In this document: positions 31,646 through 42,286 of the stretch, one piece after another
Position numbering within the stretch: the stretch's first letter is position 1
How the letters are laid out: the number at the start of each line of letters is the position of its first letter
Assembly (NCBI RefSeq): GCF_003589595.1
Contig: NW_020653770.1
Span: 1,206,845 to 1,270,844 of the forward strand
DNA from: Hyposmocoma kahamanoa
Taxonomy: Eukaryota; Arthropoda; Insecta; Lepidoptera; Cosmopterigidae
Direction: 5' to 3'
DNA length: 64,000 nt
Made by a program: the position numbers and the translations under genes
Notes under the pieces: model-generated
The model's input: only the letters and a program-made list of their open reading frames with translations
Databases searched by the model: none
What the model was told of the DNA's origin: nothing

Positions 31646-32404
31646 ATCGGTTTCACTTATAAATAAATCACAAGTAACCACTTAATGATTGAATGTTTCT
31701 GTGTTCGTGATAGTATTTTGAATTACAAGCAGTTGAATAAATTTATGGAGAAATTGTTTGATCAGAATCGTGCACTTATGTATGTCCATTCGTGGAACTT
31801 ATTTTATACTAGTTATTTATTGCGGCTTTGTTTACTAAGAAATACTAGTTGTTAATTGAGAATAAAATACGTCTTTCTTTGAAACGGATTTTCGGACGAA
31901 AATTGTATAAATGTCTCAGTTTAAACTTTCACGATATAATTGGATTAGTAACTAATTCACTCTGCAACCGAAGAAACAAAATGGTGCTTGTTTCGATTTA
32001 CTTTTCAATTATTGTCGTAAGGTAATTGGACGGTTATACCCAAAACCACATTACAATTAGTCAAGTTGTGTTAAAATCCACACGTAGGTACTAACCTTGT
32101 AACTGCGGACATAAATTAATTAAATATGCGTCGTGTCACGACCTGCGATGCGCGCGGTGCAAGGTCAATGCAACTATTTGTCTTGATACAAGGCGATTTA
32201 ATATGTTGTGTCGATTGACAGATGACAGGTGGCATAATTTATGTCATGTGGAGACAAAAGGGTGAAACGTGACCTGTTCTTTGCTACTATTCATGTTATA
32301 CATCAGATTAAGTAGGTGTGACAAAAAGGTCTAATCATGATGATCTTACTTTTTTATTATTACCATTAAACACACAGATAGTATCTTCTAATCACAGGGT
32401 TTAG
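31646..32404. other. Nothing recognised
   Basis: AT-rich with one GC-richer patch at 32125-32290 that has no open frame of note. Confidence 0.4.
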
Positions 32405-32610
32405 GCCTAAATCCTAGGGAATACACTTTTAATTACATTTGTGTGGAATTTAGAGCCATGTCGTCTTTCCATACTTTCATCTAATACATAGTCTTCAATT
32501 TTTTATATGATCGTCATTTGGTATGGTAAAAAAGAACCTGCGCATTCCCTATTTTTTCGCTGACATGGACCCTTGTAGATTGTACCCCTGGGGGTCGATG
32601 TAGACCACTT
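32405..32610 (-). mobile_element. Two decayed LINE 3' ends
   Basis: 32415-32520 matches the CR1-type tail (GTCGTCTTTCCATACTTTC). 32545-32585 (GCATTCCCTATTTTTTCGCT) matches the end of the LINE at 33948-34345. Confidence 0.6.
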
Positions 32611-32621
32611 TGGAATTCAAT

Positions 32622-32745
32622 GGTTTAGGTTATAGTCCGCCATGCTAGTTCAATTCGAGTAGGAATCGGAAATCATGTTTTCCAAAGGTTGTGAACCTTC
32701 TTCGACATGCAGGTTTCATGACAATGTTTTCCTCCATCAAGAGGT
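32622..32745 (-). mobile_element. SINE Q-related fragment
   Basis: GGTTATAGTCCGCCATGCTA, then GACATGCAGGTTTCATGAC and AATGTTTTCCTCCATC, in the order expected of Q-like tails. Diverged. Confidence 0.45.
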
Positions 32746-32789
32746 ATACCTAGTATACATTTACAAATGTACATAGCTACATCAGAATT

Positions 32790-33052
32790 TATATCAGAAG
32801 TCCGAAATGACACCTTTCAGAAATAACGGTTGCTCGAATTTTCATAACCTCGAAAGTCATTTTGAGCGGAAAATGTTGTTTCTTTTAAACCTAACTTAAT
32901 CTAACCTAACCGAACCTAATCGTGTCTTTGCGATAAACATCCAACATATCCTGAAAGAACAACGGTTTCGTTATAATTCGGTTTTCGGGATAATGAAAAT
33001 TCGAACAAACGTTGTTTCGGAAATAATAAATTCGAGACTGTGATAGGTTACC
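32790..33052. mobile_element. Family F palindromic MITE, copy 2
   Basis: AAGTCCGAAATGACACC at the left and GTGATAGGTTACC at the right, with the longest centre of the three copies (AACCTAATCGTGTCTTTGCG and AACATATCCTGAAAGAACAA). Confidence 0.82.
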
Positions 33053-33526
33053 CTACATGCCACTTCGAAATTTATGAATGTTTCTTCATTAAGTCAGGTA
33101 ACTTCACAGTATGAAATATTACAAAGAAACATAATGGGTACATTGTTACACGAAATTATACAAAAGAAATAACATAATGTAAAAGCTTAAGTACTGGGGC
33201 TAGATTTAATGGATGTAATTGAGTACACTTGGCAAGGTGCCCTTAATGCTGGCAGCCATCATTGTTATGTTACTAACGGCTATGTTAATGTTTTGGGCGA
33301 GGTAGCTGATGGCTGTCCTTGGATTTACCAGTCGGCCAATTAATTACTTGGATGTAATTTTGTTCCCCCACGGAGTTGAATTCCGGTGACTTCAATCCTA
33401 AACCTGGATTTTTAATCTTTCTTTTTAAACCAAATTCTTTTATAGTAATTTTGGATGAGGAACGTGTGTCAACACGTATAAACGGTCTTGATCTTAAGTT
33501 ACAAACCATATCATCATAACGTCTTT
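33053..33526. other. Nothing recognised
   Basis: A 74-residue minus ORF (33285-33509) has no supporting motif. Confidence 0.4.
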
Positions 33527-33595
33527 GTTACACGTCCCACCGCTGAGCAAGGGTTTCCTCTAAAAGAAGATTTAGATCATAATTCATTTAGATAA
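33527..33595 (-). mobile_element. SINE Q tail fragment
   Basis: ACGTCCCACCGCTGAGCAAG followed by GTTTCCTC, the reversed GCAGTGGGAC tail of Q and RTE. Confidence 0.5.
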
Positions 33596-33596
33596 G

Positions 33597-33945
33597 GGCT
33601 CCAAAACTTTTTAGTCTGGTAGATCACGTGGCACTTTTTGTTTTGTGTGGACCTCTAATATTGTATTTTTTTACAAATTCATCAAATTCAAATTTCAGAT
33701 ACGGTGCTTGTGAGAGTCTTTATTAAAAATGAAACAAATTGATGTAAAGTTTTAGACACACGTTTATTTAACCGAATATCTTGTTTATTGTGAAAAGATT
33801 AAATACATCATAGGTAATGAATATGTCCGTTATTATAAGAAAGTATTATGAATTTAGTCTAGATTATTTCATTTATGGAAAGCCAAAATTTTGGTCATGA
33901 CCTGCTTAAACGTGTTCCACTCTCGTAGACCTCTGTTAACGTCTC
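33597..33945. repeat. Family P repeat, copy 1
   Basis: ACAAATTCATCAAATTCAA, AAATTGATGTAAAGTTTTA and CCACTCTCGTAGACCTC align in order with 41548-41850. Only two copies are seen. The class is uncertain; wording such as GGTAGATCACGTGGC near the edge suggests a DNA transposon end. Confidence 0.5.
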
Positions 33946-33947
33946 AT

Positions 33948-34345
33948 GCATTCCCGATTTTTTTTGCGCTGACATGGACATAGTAGGAGTGGGCAGTGGC
34001 TTTTTGAAGAACCCCATGGCATAGCGCAAAGGAGGAAGAATATTCCACATCTTGATGGTTCGTGGAAGGAACGAACGCGATGCTCGCGTGATCTTACAAT
34101 GGCAGGCATCTAAGATGTGGGGATGGACTCTACTCTTTAAGCGGGAGGTGCGATAGTAAAACGAGACGGTGACACCAGTTCGAAAAGTTCCTCGAGCACT
34201 CCTCATTATAAAGACGGTAGAACACACAGAGAGCCAACGTCTCCGTAGGCTAAGGGGCTCCATACCGTCTGCGAGTTTGGGATCATCGACAATACGAACA
34301 GCCCTACGTTGAAACAGATTTAAAGCCAATCTAGACTTTAAAGAG
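33948..34345 (-). mobile_element. LINE reverse transcriptase C-terminal fragment
   Basis: On minus: SRLALNLFQRRAVRIVDDPK, then EPLSLRRRWLSVCSTVFIMR, SRVHPHILDACHCKITRASR, SFLPRTIKMWNILPPL, and the closing FFKKPL. This is the classic RRAVRIV ... FLPRT..WN.LP end of CR1/Jockey-type LINEs, open for about 130 codons. The longer 178-residue ORF is a fusion with the adjacent element A. No catalytic domain remains. Confidence 0.9.
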
Positions 34346-34510
34346 GAACAAACCAGGACCAAAGTAGCAGTATAGCTCCTTGTGAAAGAGTTTATCCAGG
34401 AAAGTGCCACCTTACTAATTTCTGCTGCCAAGCAGTAATGTGAGCGTCATTCCGTTCCGTTTTGAAAGGGTGCTGGTAAACTTAAAGGACATGGGATTTG
34501 TCACTTTATA
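34346..34510 (-). mobile_element. Element A, 3' half
   Basis: GTAGCAGTATAGCTCCTTGTG to GGACATGGGATTTGTCAC on plus, i.e. A in reverse. It supplies the first 25 or so residues of the false 178-residue ORF. Confidence 0.85.
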
Positions 34511-34589
34511 TTGACAACAGAAACCAGGCACTATGCCCTGTTTTGAACTTTTTAGTTTATTTAGCCACCAAGCCTATTTCTAGTAGTGC

Positions 34590-34687
34590 TCATGAAGGGT
34601 AACCCTTAGGTGTTGGTAAAATTACAAGCACATGGGGCTTGTTAGCTTTGTCTCAAGATGACGGGCGCAGTGGCAGTGCCCCCAGAT
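34590..34687 (-). mobile_element. Element A fragment interrupted by F
   Basis: TGAAGGGTAACCCTTAGGTG through GACGGGCGCAGTGGCAGTG to CCCCCAGAT, where F3 begins. Confidence 0.8.
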
Positions 34688-34941
34688 GGTAATCTATCAC
34701 AAAGTCGAAAATTTTTCAAAATAACGTTTTTTCGAATTTTCATTACACCGAAAACCAAATTATAACGATCCAGTTGTTCTTTCAGGATATGTTGAATGTT
34801 TATCGTAAAGATACAATTAGGTTCGGTTAAGTTAGGTTTAAAAGAAAAAACATTTTCCTCTCAAAATCACTTTCGAGGTTATGAAATTTCGACCAAACGT
34901 TATTTCTGGAAAATGTCATTTCGGACTACTTATAGATAACC
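34688..34941. mobile_element. Family F palindromic MITE, copy 3, inside element A
   Basis: GGTAATCTATCACAAAGTCG left and TTTCGGACTACTTATAGATA right. The centre is reversed relative to copies 1 and 2 (GATTAGGTT-like AATTAGGTTCGG). The right flank repeats LINE sequence seen at 34163-34200. Confidence 0.8.
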
Positions 34942-34944
34942 CCG

Positions 34945-35389
34945 GTGAAGAAGGTGGCACCAGTTCGAAAAGTGTCTCAGAGCAAATGATTTACTTAAGT
35001 AACAAACTACATTACAATGACCATAAAGAGCTATTCCAATGACAACCGTTTATGGTAAAAATTCTCATCAACTCCAAAGACCAATCTCATCTACATTGGA
35101 TTACACAAGGAAAAACCGCACTAACCGCAACCCAGTCACTGAATATTGTCTCACTATATCTACGAGTACTTTACCGTCTACTTAGTCAAGTAATTGCATA
35201 GTTTATGTTTAAATAAACGCCATTGCAAGGCCACAGTGACGTAGTCGAGACACGTGGTTCAACAGCTTGCAATTCATAATAATTGTGAAGAATAAATAAA
35301 AGATTTACTTAGAAAACAAAGTCTGTAATCGATATTCCACTCAATATTTCTTGTAGTGAATGAGCGAAAACTGTGAATGGTTTTTATGG
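34945..35389. other. LINE scrap then unassigned
   Basis: 34950-34985 (GGCACCAGTTCGAAAAGT) repeats part of the LINE at 34165-34200. The remainder has no recognised content. Confidence 0.4.
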
Positions 35390-35458
35390 TACTTGGTAAC
35401 GGGACGCGACATGTCCGTCCATAACAGTTGCAGTGTTACTCAGAGTTTTAAATCGCAG
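35390..35458 (+). mobile_element. Element A, 5' scrap
   Basis: GGTAACGGGACGCGACATGT, then CAGTGTTACTCAGAGTTTTA. It ends at the start of family M. Confidence 0.7.
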
Positions 35459-36037
35459 TACGCAACACATGTTAGAGTATACAGGTGATGGGCAGCGACG
35501 GTTTTGTTAGATTGTAGCTTTTCCTACAATCGCTAAATTTTCACGTAAATCTTTTTACGAACTAATTTGGACTCGGATAGCCCAATTTCTGTTTATAAAC
35601 TAAATAAAAAACAAATGAAGAATGTAACTTAGATATATAAAAACAAAAAAGAAATGTGAAAAAGAAGTGTTTGATAACGTACTTTTTTGATTAAATTTTA
35701 CGTACTTATACACCGTTTGGCTGAGGATAAAGAACCATCGAAAATATCGAAAACTACACTACACATTCTATACGGAGGCGAATGATGACCGAGCTATGTC
35801 TTACATGCAGTCAGAACAAAGGTTTTCCGATTGTGTAATCGGCTACCTATCCGAGGGAGAGAAAACTTGACATGCTCCAAAATATCCGGCGAATCAATGT
35901 GACCATGGATTAATAAGAAAGAAAGAATATAATGGGTAACACGCGAGTGATGAGTTGAATGTAAAGCGTGACAATTACATCAAGATATCCCTTTTTGTCG
36001 AAGCTACGATTACTGCAAATGTAATATTGGAGGTAAT
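35459..36037. repeat. Family M copy 2 split by about 400 bp
   Basis: 35462-35545 and 35953-36037 match 11335-11505. The 35546-35952 insert is unique here, with no obvious target duplication and no coding frame. Confidence 0.5.
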
Positions 36038-36200
36038 TTAAACTCAAATACATCTTTATTTCATATATGTAACAAACAAATTACACTTGAAATCATTACA
36101 TTCTACTACTATACTCATTCGTAAGGCAGATTCCCCAGAGAAGATTGAGCATTGAAACTCCAGGGGATTGATTCTCTTTGTAAACAAACAGTATAACTTA
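36038..36200 (-). mobile_element. CR1/Jockey-type LINE 3' end
   Basis: Reversed AAATAAAGATG start and CTTACGAATGAG, TCTGGGGAATCTGCC landmarks, ending near TTTACAAAGAG. Companion of the 11508 copy, with M beside it again. Confidence 0.7.
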
Positions 36201-36735
36201 TTTGATAGTTCTTGTTTCGGATGGACGTTGGACAAAGAATGGCAGTAGACCTCCTGAATTCAGAGTAGACATAAGAAATATTTGAGGCAAAATAAAATTT
36301 AAATAAGAACGAATTAAAATTCAACCTGTCCATGTCGGTTTTATTTAACTCAACACGTTGGACTATACAAACAAGGTCACGCAGTGCTACGCTGTCAATA
36401 TTGGTTTATAACAACTTACGATATTATTGGCGCCTATGTTTGGATATACGAATTCATAATGATATGACAAGACTGGGGTTAAATAAACCTCTGTAATTTG
36501 CTCTCTCCGCCACATCAGCAAAATAAAAACTTTTCAGGAGAGAGGTTCTAGGGTTTATGAACAAAATTAGCTATAATTTTTTTTATAATAATAATAATAT
36601 GATCATTTATTTCAGGCTATAGCTCATGAGAAAACCTTGAAACTATGTTGGTACGATTGCAATGAATTTCGAAATATTGATAGATAATTAAAATATTAAA
36701 CTAAAAAATTAAAATGTGAAAATTAGGCAAATGCG
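36201..36735. other. Nothing recognised
   Basis: AT-rich with a short TAATAATAAT run near 36590. Confidence 0.4.
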
Positions 36736-37000
36736 TGATATGTGCATTTGACTTTTCGATCTTTACTCAAAACTTTAAAATTGTACAGGCAAAACGATGG
36801 ACAAATGACAAACATATTTAATATGCCACTGTCACGCATTCGCTTTAACAGAGACAACACCTTCTTTCACTCAAGTGGCATAAAAGTTATCTGTTCGCGC
36901 TTCGGTAAACATGCCGGACGCACTGCAGTGCTGTGGCAGTCCTTGCAACATTATCCTGAAGATGTTATTGTACTTTTTTGCTTACGTAGAAATTTTGTTT
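36736..37000 (+). repeat. Family N repeat, copy 2
   Basis: GCCGGACGCACTGCAGTGCT and CAGTCCTTGCAACATTATCC match 18670-18730. Both copies are on plus. Two ORFs here overlap in different frames with no domain. Confidence 0.45.
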
Positions 37001-37029
37001 TATAGTTATAATACACGTACACGTACTCT

Positions 37030-37206
37030 TTTTAATAAACTTCAAAAAGGAAGGATGTTTGCAATTCGAGTGTTTTTTTTTGCGTGTATCTTACGCATTT
37101 ACTCCGACATTTGTGAACTGTTTCGGTGATGATTTTTTTAAGGCGGTACCTCAGTAATGGTCACATTCAACTTTGAGGAAAATGTTCAGCCTCTAAACAA
37201 ATTAGG
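37030..37206 (+). mobile_element. MITE C, 5' half
   Basis: CTTCAAAAAGGAAGGATG, GTATCTTACGCATTTACTCC, GGCGGTACCTCAGTAATGG, ending before the usual TTCAATAAAAC section. Confidence 0.75.
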
Positions 37207-37685
37207 TTATTAACAACACACTGTACCGCGCCACGCGACGGAGCGTGGAGCTGCGTTTTTTAACGTTGTACTGAAGTACCTCAGTTTATATGGAAAACAC
37301 GCGTCGTCGAACACACTGACAACGCTTCTTCCTTCCTTCTTCAACCCTTCGATACAGCACAATGCGCTCCGCACTACCGCGCAGATTTTTAATCAATTTG
37401 TGTCTATTCCAGTAATTGTCGTTCGGATTTACCCTAACAAATAAATAAAGGATTGACACACGTGTGTAGTTGAAAAATTAATCTTTATATTTTCTTAAAT
37501 CTTTGTAATGAAATTGAATGTTATCTTCGGTGTCTTTTTATTGGAGTAAACAAAAACCAAATCGACAATATAACTGCAGCGTCCTGAATGGGTTCTGTAT
37601 TATTAGCCATTCTTGTCAATGAAGGATCTCAGCTACATGAACAATCACTACGGCGATCAACTACGAAGCGAGTGCTTTAAGTGGC
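37207..37685. other. Unassigned, GC-richer at 37220-37400
   Basis: Contains CGCGCCACGCGACGGAGCG and CGCTCCGCACTACCGCGC but no inverted ends I can define and no coding frame. Confidence 0.4.
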
Positions 37686-37812
37686 GCGGTGAACTTACAG
37701 GCACATGGGACTTGTCAACTTGTGTCTCAGGGTGACGGACGCAGTGGCAGTGCCCCTCGGATCCCTGCAATTTAAAGCTCTGAGTAGCACTGCAACTTTT
37801 AAGGACAGGCGT
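37686..37812 (-). mobile_element. Element A fragment
   Basis: GAACTTACAGGCACATGGGA to ACTTTTAAGGACAGGCGTG. Its inner end cuts off inside the CTTACCACCAGG section. Confidence 0.85.
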
Positions 37813-37898
37813 GAAAACCAACCAATCTTTGAATTCTTCGGATGAATAGCCAGGAAGAGCGGTGATAACTTGGAATCGCTAGCAAAATAATTTGCAAG

Positions 37899-38051
37899 AT
37901 GCTTCGAGGACACATTGTCGCAACTTTGAACATCTCACTAGGTCGACATGACGCAATTAGAAATGCCGCATCAGATGGTGTGATAAAGCCAGGGAACGCG
38001 AAATTCGTGGAGATGGTCACGACGTCCAAGATCGAAAGTTATATAATATAA
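37899..38051 (+). CDS. Small ORF of 50 codons, function unknown
   Basis: ATG to TAA, reading MLRGHIVATLNISLGRHDAI and then SDGVIKPGNAKFVEMVTTSK. Mixed charged and hydrophobic composition looks protein-like. The 77-residue minus ORF opposite it looks less so. No homology is recognised; it may be a remnant of a transposon ORF. Confidence 0.2.
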   Translation: MLRGHIVATLNISLGRHDAIRNAASDGVIKPGNAKFVEMVTTSKIESYII

Positions 38052-38161
38052 TAATACATACTTAACCTGTCACCTCACACTGGGTCAGTTTATTACGTGA
38101 AGATCAACGCTAAGTAAATACTTAACCTATAGAAAACGCGGTTAAGTTACTTGAGTATTTT

Positions 38162-38353
38162 TTCATAGCCCCGCACTAGGTAAACCCTGTATCGCGGGTG
38201 CCATGGACACACACATAGACAACCACAAATTACACCCAAACTCACGAGAGAAATAAATGTAGGCCATGCAAATATTTCTCCCGACCCGGGAATCGAACCC
38301 GGGACCTCTGCGTGGTAGTTCAACATGGTAACCGTTCGGCCATGAAGGCAGCT
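38162..38353 (-). mobile_element. SINE B copy
   Basis: Intact box B (GGTTCGATTCCCGGGTCGGG on minus), full body. The tail is short and abuts GAGTATTTTTTC. Confidence 0.9.
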
Positions 38354-38361
38354 AATGAAAG

Positions 38362-39058
38362 AGATGAGTCCATAACAGTTGCAGTACTGCTCAGAGATAT
38401 AAATTGCAAAGATCTGAAGGGCACTACAACTGCGTCTGTCACCCTGTGACATAAGTTAACAAGTCCCATGTGCCTGTATTATCACCAGCACTTTACCCTT
38501 CAAAGCTAGAATAATAATAATAATAAAAAATCATTTATTGTCTCGTAACATTTTCTTCCTTAAAAACTAATTAATCAAATACAACAAAATAAATAAATTT
38601 GAGACAAAAGGCAGAGGCTCAGCTTATGCTGGCACGGCGATAAGACCGCGCAGCGCTGTTTTTCAGCCTCTCCCTAATCCCTATGGTCTTGAGCGGGATA
38701 CATGTCAACGAGGGCATATAGCATAATATATTAAAGATATACATAACACAAAGAAACAATAACACGTGTGTGTGTGTGTGTGTGTGTGCATGAGTGATCG
38801 TTATTGCGGTGAATGGGATCAGCAGTCATGTCAAAAAAAGTCTACTATTTTTATGATTTTACAATATGCATGTTTCAGGTTTTCTGCAGCGAGTTGTCTG
38901 CGCAATAAGGCCGATTTGTATTTTATTCTAAAACTATTGATGCTCAGAATGCAGTAATGCTCACGCTATTGCTTGGTGGCAGAAATAGGTAAGGGTAGGT
39001 TAGGTCAGTACTTACCTGGACGAACCCTTTCACCAGGCGCTCTATTGTTACTGAAAAT
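38362..39058 (+). mobile_element. Element A copy split by an insertion
   Basis: 38370-38511 (CATAACAGTTGCAGTACTGC to CACTTTACCCTTCAAAGC) and 38951-39058 (GAATGCAGTAATGCTCACGC to AGGCGCTCTATTGTTACT) form one copy. The second half has AAGGGTAGGTTAGGTC in place of AAGGTGGCAG. Confidence 0.85.
38512..38950 (-). mobile_element. Retroposed 3' end inside element A, with AAT and GT runs
   Basis: Starts with AATAATAATAATAATAAA (the reversed tail), has GTCTCGTAACATTTTCTTCC, a GC-rich CTTATGCTGGCACGGCG section, and (GT)n at 38765-38788. Architecture parallels 30561-31062. The flanking duplication is short and imperfect. Confidence 0.65.
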
Positions 39059-39197
39059 TAATATCAGGCTCTAACTAATCTACTTTGTATTATAGACTTC
39101 CCTAAGCAACTTTGTTTGTAGCAATAGTTGATATCCTTCTATTTCAAAAGTTTAAGAAAAGATACTGTATGTTACAATAGTAATAAGCTTATATAGT

Positions 39198-39375
39198 CCC
39201 ACTGTTGGACACAATTCTCCTCTCCCAATGAGAGGGTTTGGGCTGTAGTTCCCATGTGGGCCTAATGAGCATTATGAACTTCACATACATCATTAAATTG
39301 CTTTGTAGATATATGCAGGTTTTCTCACAATCTTTTCCTTAAAGCTCATAGTAAATTTCAAGTTAAATTTCTTTA
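39198..39375 (-). mobile_element. SINE Q copy without head
   Basis: On plus: GTCCCACTGTTGGACACAAT, AATGAGAGGGTTTGGGC, CATTAAATTGCTTTGTAG, GCAGGTTTTCTCACAATC. This is the reversed tail-to-body of Q. The tRNA-like head is missing. Confidence 0.75.
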
Positions 39376-39487
39376 CGCTACAAAAGCTTTTTTTAAAAAA
39401 TTATACGCCGATTGGAAAATTCTCTCACAACGACGGCAAGCATTGTAATGTATGCCAACTATACGATAGGAAGAAAAAGGCTAACAA

Positions 39488-39679
39488 TTGTCTAATATGA
39501 ACGTAGAAATCGGAAACAATCGTTTCCAATGTGTAGCAATTCAAACAGAAGAATTCTATATTCACAGCTCTTTGTTTTATACCCGCGTGCAAAACGCGTT
39601 CACGCATACAGAACAAGTGGATAAGTCACTAACAAACGAGGAAGCATTCCAGCTCATTCACTCTGTAATGAGACATTAA
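39488..39679 (+). CDS. ORF of 63 codons, function unknown
   Basis: MSNMNVEIGNNRFQCVAIQT at the start and NEEAFQLIHSVMRH at the end, stop TAA, with an AATAAA about 75 bases downstream. The residue mix is plausible for protein. No acceptor, domain or repeat support. The minus ORF opposite is rich in aromatic residues and less likely. A 3'-terminal exon or a transposon remnant are both possible. Confidence 0.25.
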   Translation: MSNMNVEIGNNRFQCVAIQTEEFYIHSSLFYTRVQNAFTHTEQVDKSLTNEEAFQLIHSVMRH

Positions 39680-39964
39680 TATGTATTTTGTGATTAGACT
39701 TGCTGTTTAAAGCACGTCTACCTTGATCATAGTAGCTTGATTTGAAAAACTAATAAAAATATCTTTCAAATTGTAATTGAAGACATGGGTGTTCCAGCTA
39801 AATTCAGGGAAGATAGATCAGGGGGTCGATTACTTCTCATTTTTATTCACAACACCCGAATCGCACGTCAAACTGTCATATTCGAAACCGAACCGAAATG
39901 ACGTCACACCCGTACGATTACTCGAGCTTTTTGACCGGCAAAGGCTACAATCGTTATTCAGAAC

Positions 39965-40463
39965 CATCGAGTATATAACCAGAAATATTAGAGACGAAAT
40001 GTCATTTAATTTGTTTGAAAACTATTCTACCATATAATTACTGTGACAACTGCGCTCCGATTGGCCAGCCCGAGTTCGAAACAATTGACGGGTGTCGTCA
40101 ACTGTTTCACTTCAAATTGATCAGTTAACTTGAGCTTTGCTATAATGGACGAAAATTGCAAAATTACATACTTAATATTTAATTACCGATGAAATGTGAT
40201 TCCGTTTGTTTTGTAATTAGATGTTTTACTGTTTTCCCCACACCACCGAATAGAACAGCACGGCATTGTTAGAGATATTATCTTTATTACAATAAATACA
40301 GATATTTTTTTGGAATATACGGAGACGTACACACAGGTCAGTAGTTGGCCTGTCTATATTTCAGTGCAAACGAGAGTTGATATTTATAAGAGCTGTATCG
40401 CTAGTGTGTTACCAGGAATATATGGCTCTTATTTCGTCTCTATTTCTGGTTATATACTCGATG
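39965..40463 (+). mobile_element. Family G TIR element, complete, 8-bp target duplication
   Basis: Ends CATCGAGTATATAACCAGAA and TTCTGGTTATATACTCGATG are inverted repeats of about 33 bases. TTCAGAAC is duplicated exactly on both sides (39957-39964 and 40464-40471). 499 bp, no ORF. Interior landmarks: GCTCCGATTGGCCAGCCCG and TTTTCCCCACACCACCGAAT. Consistent with a non-autonomous hAT- or P-type element. Confidence 0.9.
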
Positions 40464-40471
40464 TTCAGAAC

Positions 40472-41022
40472 ACAGGTTATGGAATGTAAGTTACCGAAGA
40501 ATGTAATATGGAAGTCTGGATTGTGTTCAATTTTATTAATTTAATTCAATGCATCCCTATATTTTAGCTTTTTAAAGTCTTATAAATGCGTATAAAAGAA
40601 TTTCCATTTTTATCTCATAATCTGTTTCACCGACTAACTCCGTGAACGCTGTTGGATAGCGATATCGTATCCGAATCTGAATTGAACGTTTGACTCGGAA
40701 TGTTCTGAATAGCTCGGAAAGCGCCCTTCGTTTCGAGAACAATATTCAATCGTACGATTCGGTTAAAATATCGAAGAGTTCGGAATGCGGGGCCTGGTCC
40801 TGATGGAACTAATAGGGGGAACTAACTTCTCTAAATTGATCTGGGTATTCTCCTAGTACAGGGAATTTCCTAATTTGGGATCAGGGAATCGGTGTGATTG
40901 ACAGGTGTATTCGTCTTTCTTCTTGTTCGTCTTTTTCCTTGGTCAGGGTCCGTCCGCTAGGACGCTTTGTCGTGGTTGGTGAGAGATTCAGGGCATTTAG
41001 GTTTTTCTCGACATTGATTTTT
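40472..41022. other. Unassigned
   Basis: 40640-41000 is less AT-rich. The 77-residue plus ORF starting at 40894 runs into element A and is not supported. Confidence 0.4.
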
Positions 41023-41190
41023 TTTTATGATATCAAGTGCCGGGATGAACAAATCGTACGCCTGGTGGTAAGCGACACGCCTGTCCATAACAGTTACAGT
41101 GCCACGCAGAGCTTTAACTCGCAATGATCATGGGGCATTTTCACGGTGTCAGTCACCCTGAGACATAATTTCATCAGCAGTCTTAAAAAG
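41023..41190 (+). mobile_element. Element A, 5' half
   Basis: TTATGATATCAAGTGCCGGG through CCTGGTGGTAAGCGACACG and CATAACAGTTACAGTGCC to CACCCTGAGACATAA. A deletion then leads to TTTCATCAGCAGTC. Confidence 0.88.
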
Positions 41191-41397
41191 CTTGACTGGG
41201 CTTAACTTGAGCAACTAATTAAAATACCTTTCAAATTGACGACGTTGGTGTACCTGTGGTGAGTACAGAGCAACAAATCAGGACTTAGGAGATCAGAAAT
41301 ATTTGTGGACCTAACTTTTCAATATTGATACTGGTCTGGGTGCCATATTTTCTGTTTTCCGTAGACCCCCTTTCTAATATCCTCAACTGCCTTCGTG

Positions 41398-41543
41398 TCC
41401 CAGTCAGGGAGAAATATTTGTATGGCTTACATTAATTTCTCTCGTGAGTTTGGGTGTAATATGTGGTTGTCTAAGTGTGTGTCCATGGCAACCGCGATTC
41501 AGGGTTTCCCTAGTGCTATGTTGAGTGTGTGCATTATTATTAT
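41398..41543 (+). mobile_element. SINE B, head missing
   Basis: From CAGGGAGAAATATTTGTATG through GTGAGTTTGGGTGTAATATG to TTGAGTGTGTGCATTATTA. 5' truncation removes the tRNA-like part. Confidence 0.85.
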
Positions 41544-41547
41544 GTGT

Positions 41548-41850
41548 GTTAATGTTGAGTTTTTCACAAATTCATCAACTTCAAGTATGTTTGATACCTC
41601 ACATAATGCTAGTGAGAAAGTTTATATAAGAAACCAATTTACATTAAGTTTTATAGATTTATCTTGTTTGTTGTGCACAATTTAAAAACTTCATACTTAT
41701 ATGAAATTTGTTTGTCTATTATAAAATAATATTATAAATAATCTGCCTAAATGGGTTCTACTCTCGTGGATCCTGGACATGTACCCCTTGTAAATAATAT
41801 GGATCCCTGGGGATCGATACAGAACAGTTTGAGAATCATCGGTAAAAAAA
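41548..41850. repeat. Family P repeat, copy 2
   Basis: CACAAATTCATCAACTTCAA, AATTTACATTAAGTTTTATA, GGTTCTACTCTCGTGGATCC and CCCTGGGGATCGATACAGA. The first three align with 33597-33945, the last with 32587-32610 (CCCTGGGGGTCGATGTAGA). Confidence 0.5.
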
Positions 41851-42286
41851 ATGCCTAATTACTCGTGCTCTGAATTGTTGAGTTGTAAACTATTTGTTCA
41901 ACGAAACTGGTTGTCAATTGTGTTTTTTTTAAAAAGCGCCAACTTGTAGTTTTTGGTAAATACAGATACCGTATGCACAAGGGAAGAGGAAGTATAGCGT
42001 TTCATGTAAATGGGAGGTATATCAATGACATAAGTACGTAATGTTCCGGGCCTTGTCGACCGAAGGAGGGACGGATAGGGTGGAAATTATAAAGTATGTA
42101 AGTAGCCGGCTGGCTATTTGGATTTTAGACTTTCTTACCATAAGTGCAATAAAGCTGAATTATATATCTAAGTAACAGAGAAACTGCCATTGCCATTTAT
42201 TTTTCTCAATGTGAGGAAATAATAAAAGACTAAAGAGACGTAGGTGTGTAATAGAAAAAGTAAAAAAATATATTATTTAATATCGC
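41851..42286. other. Nothing recognised
   Basis: AT-rich with a GC-richer patch at 42040-42085. Confidence 0.4.

Noticed and set aside
33895..34431. 178-residue ORF as an intact gene
   Set aside because: It is a LINE C-terminal fragment fused in frame to a reversed element A copy; the start codon belongs to element A.
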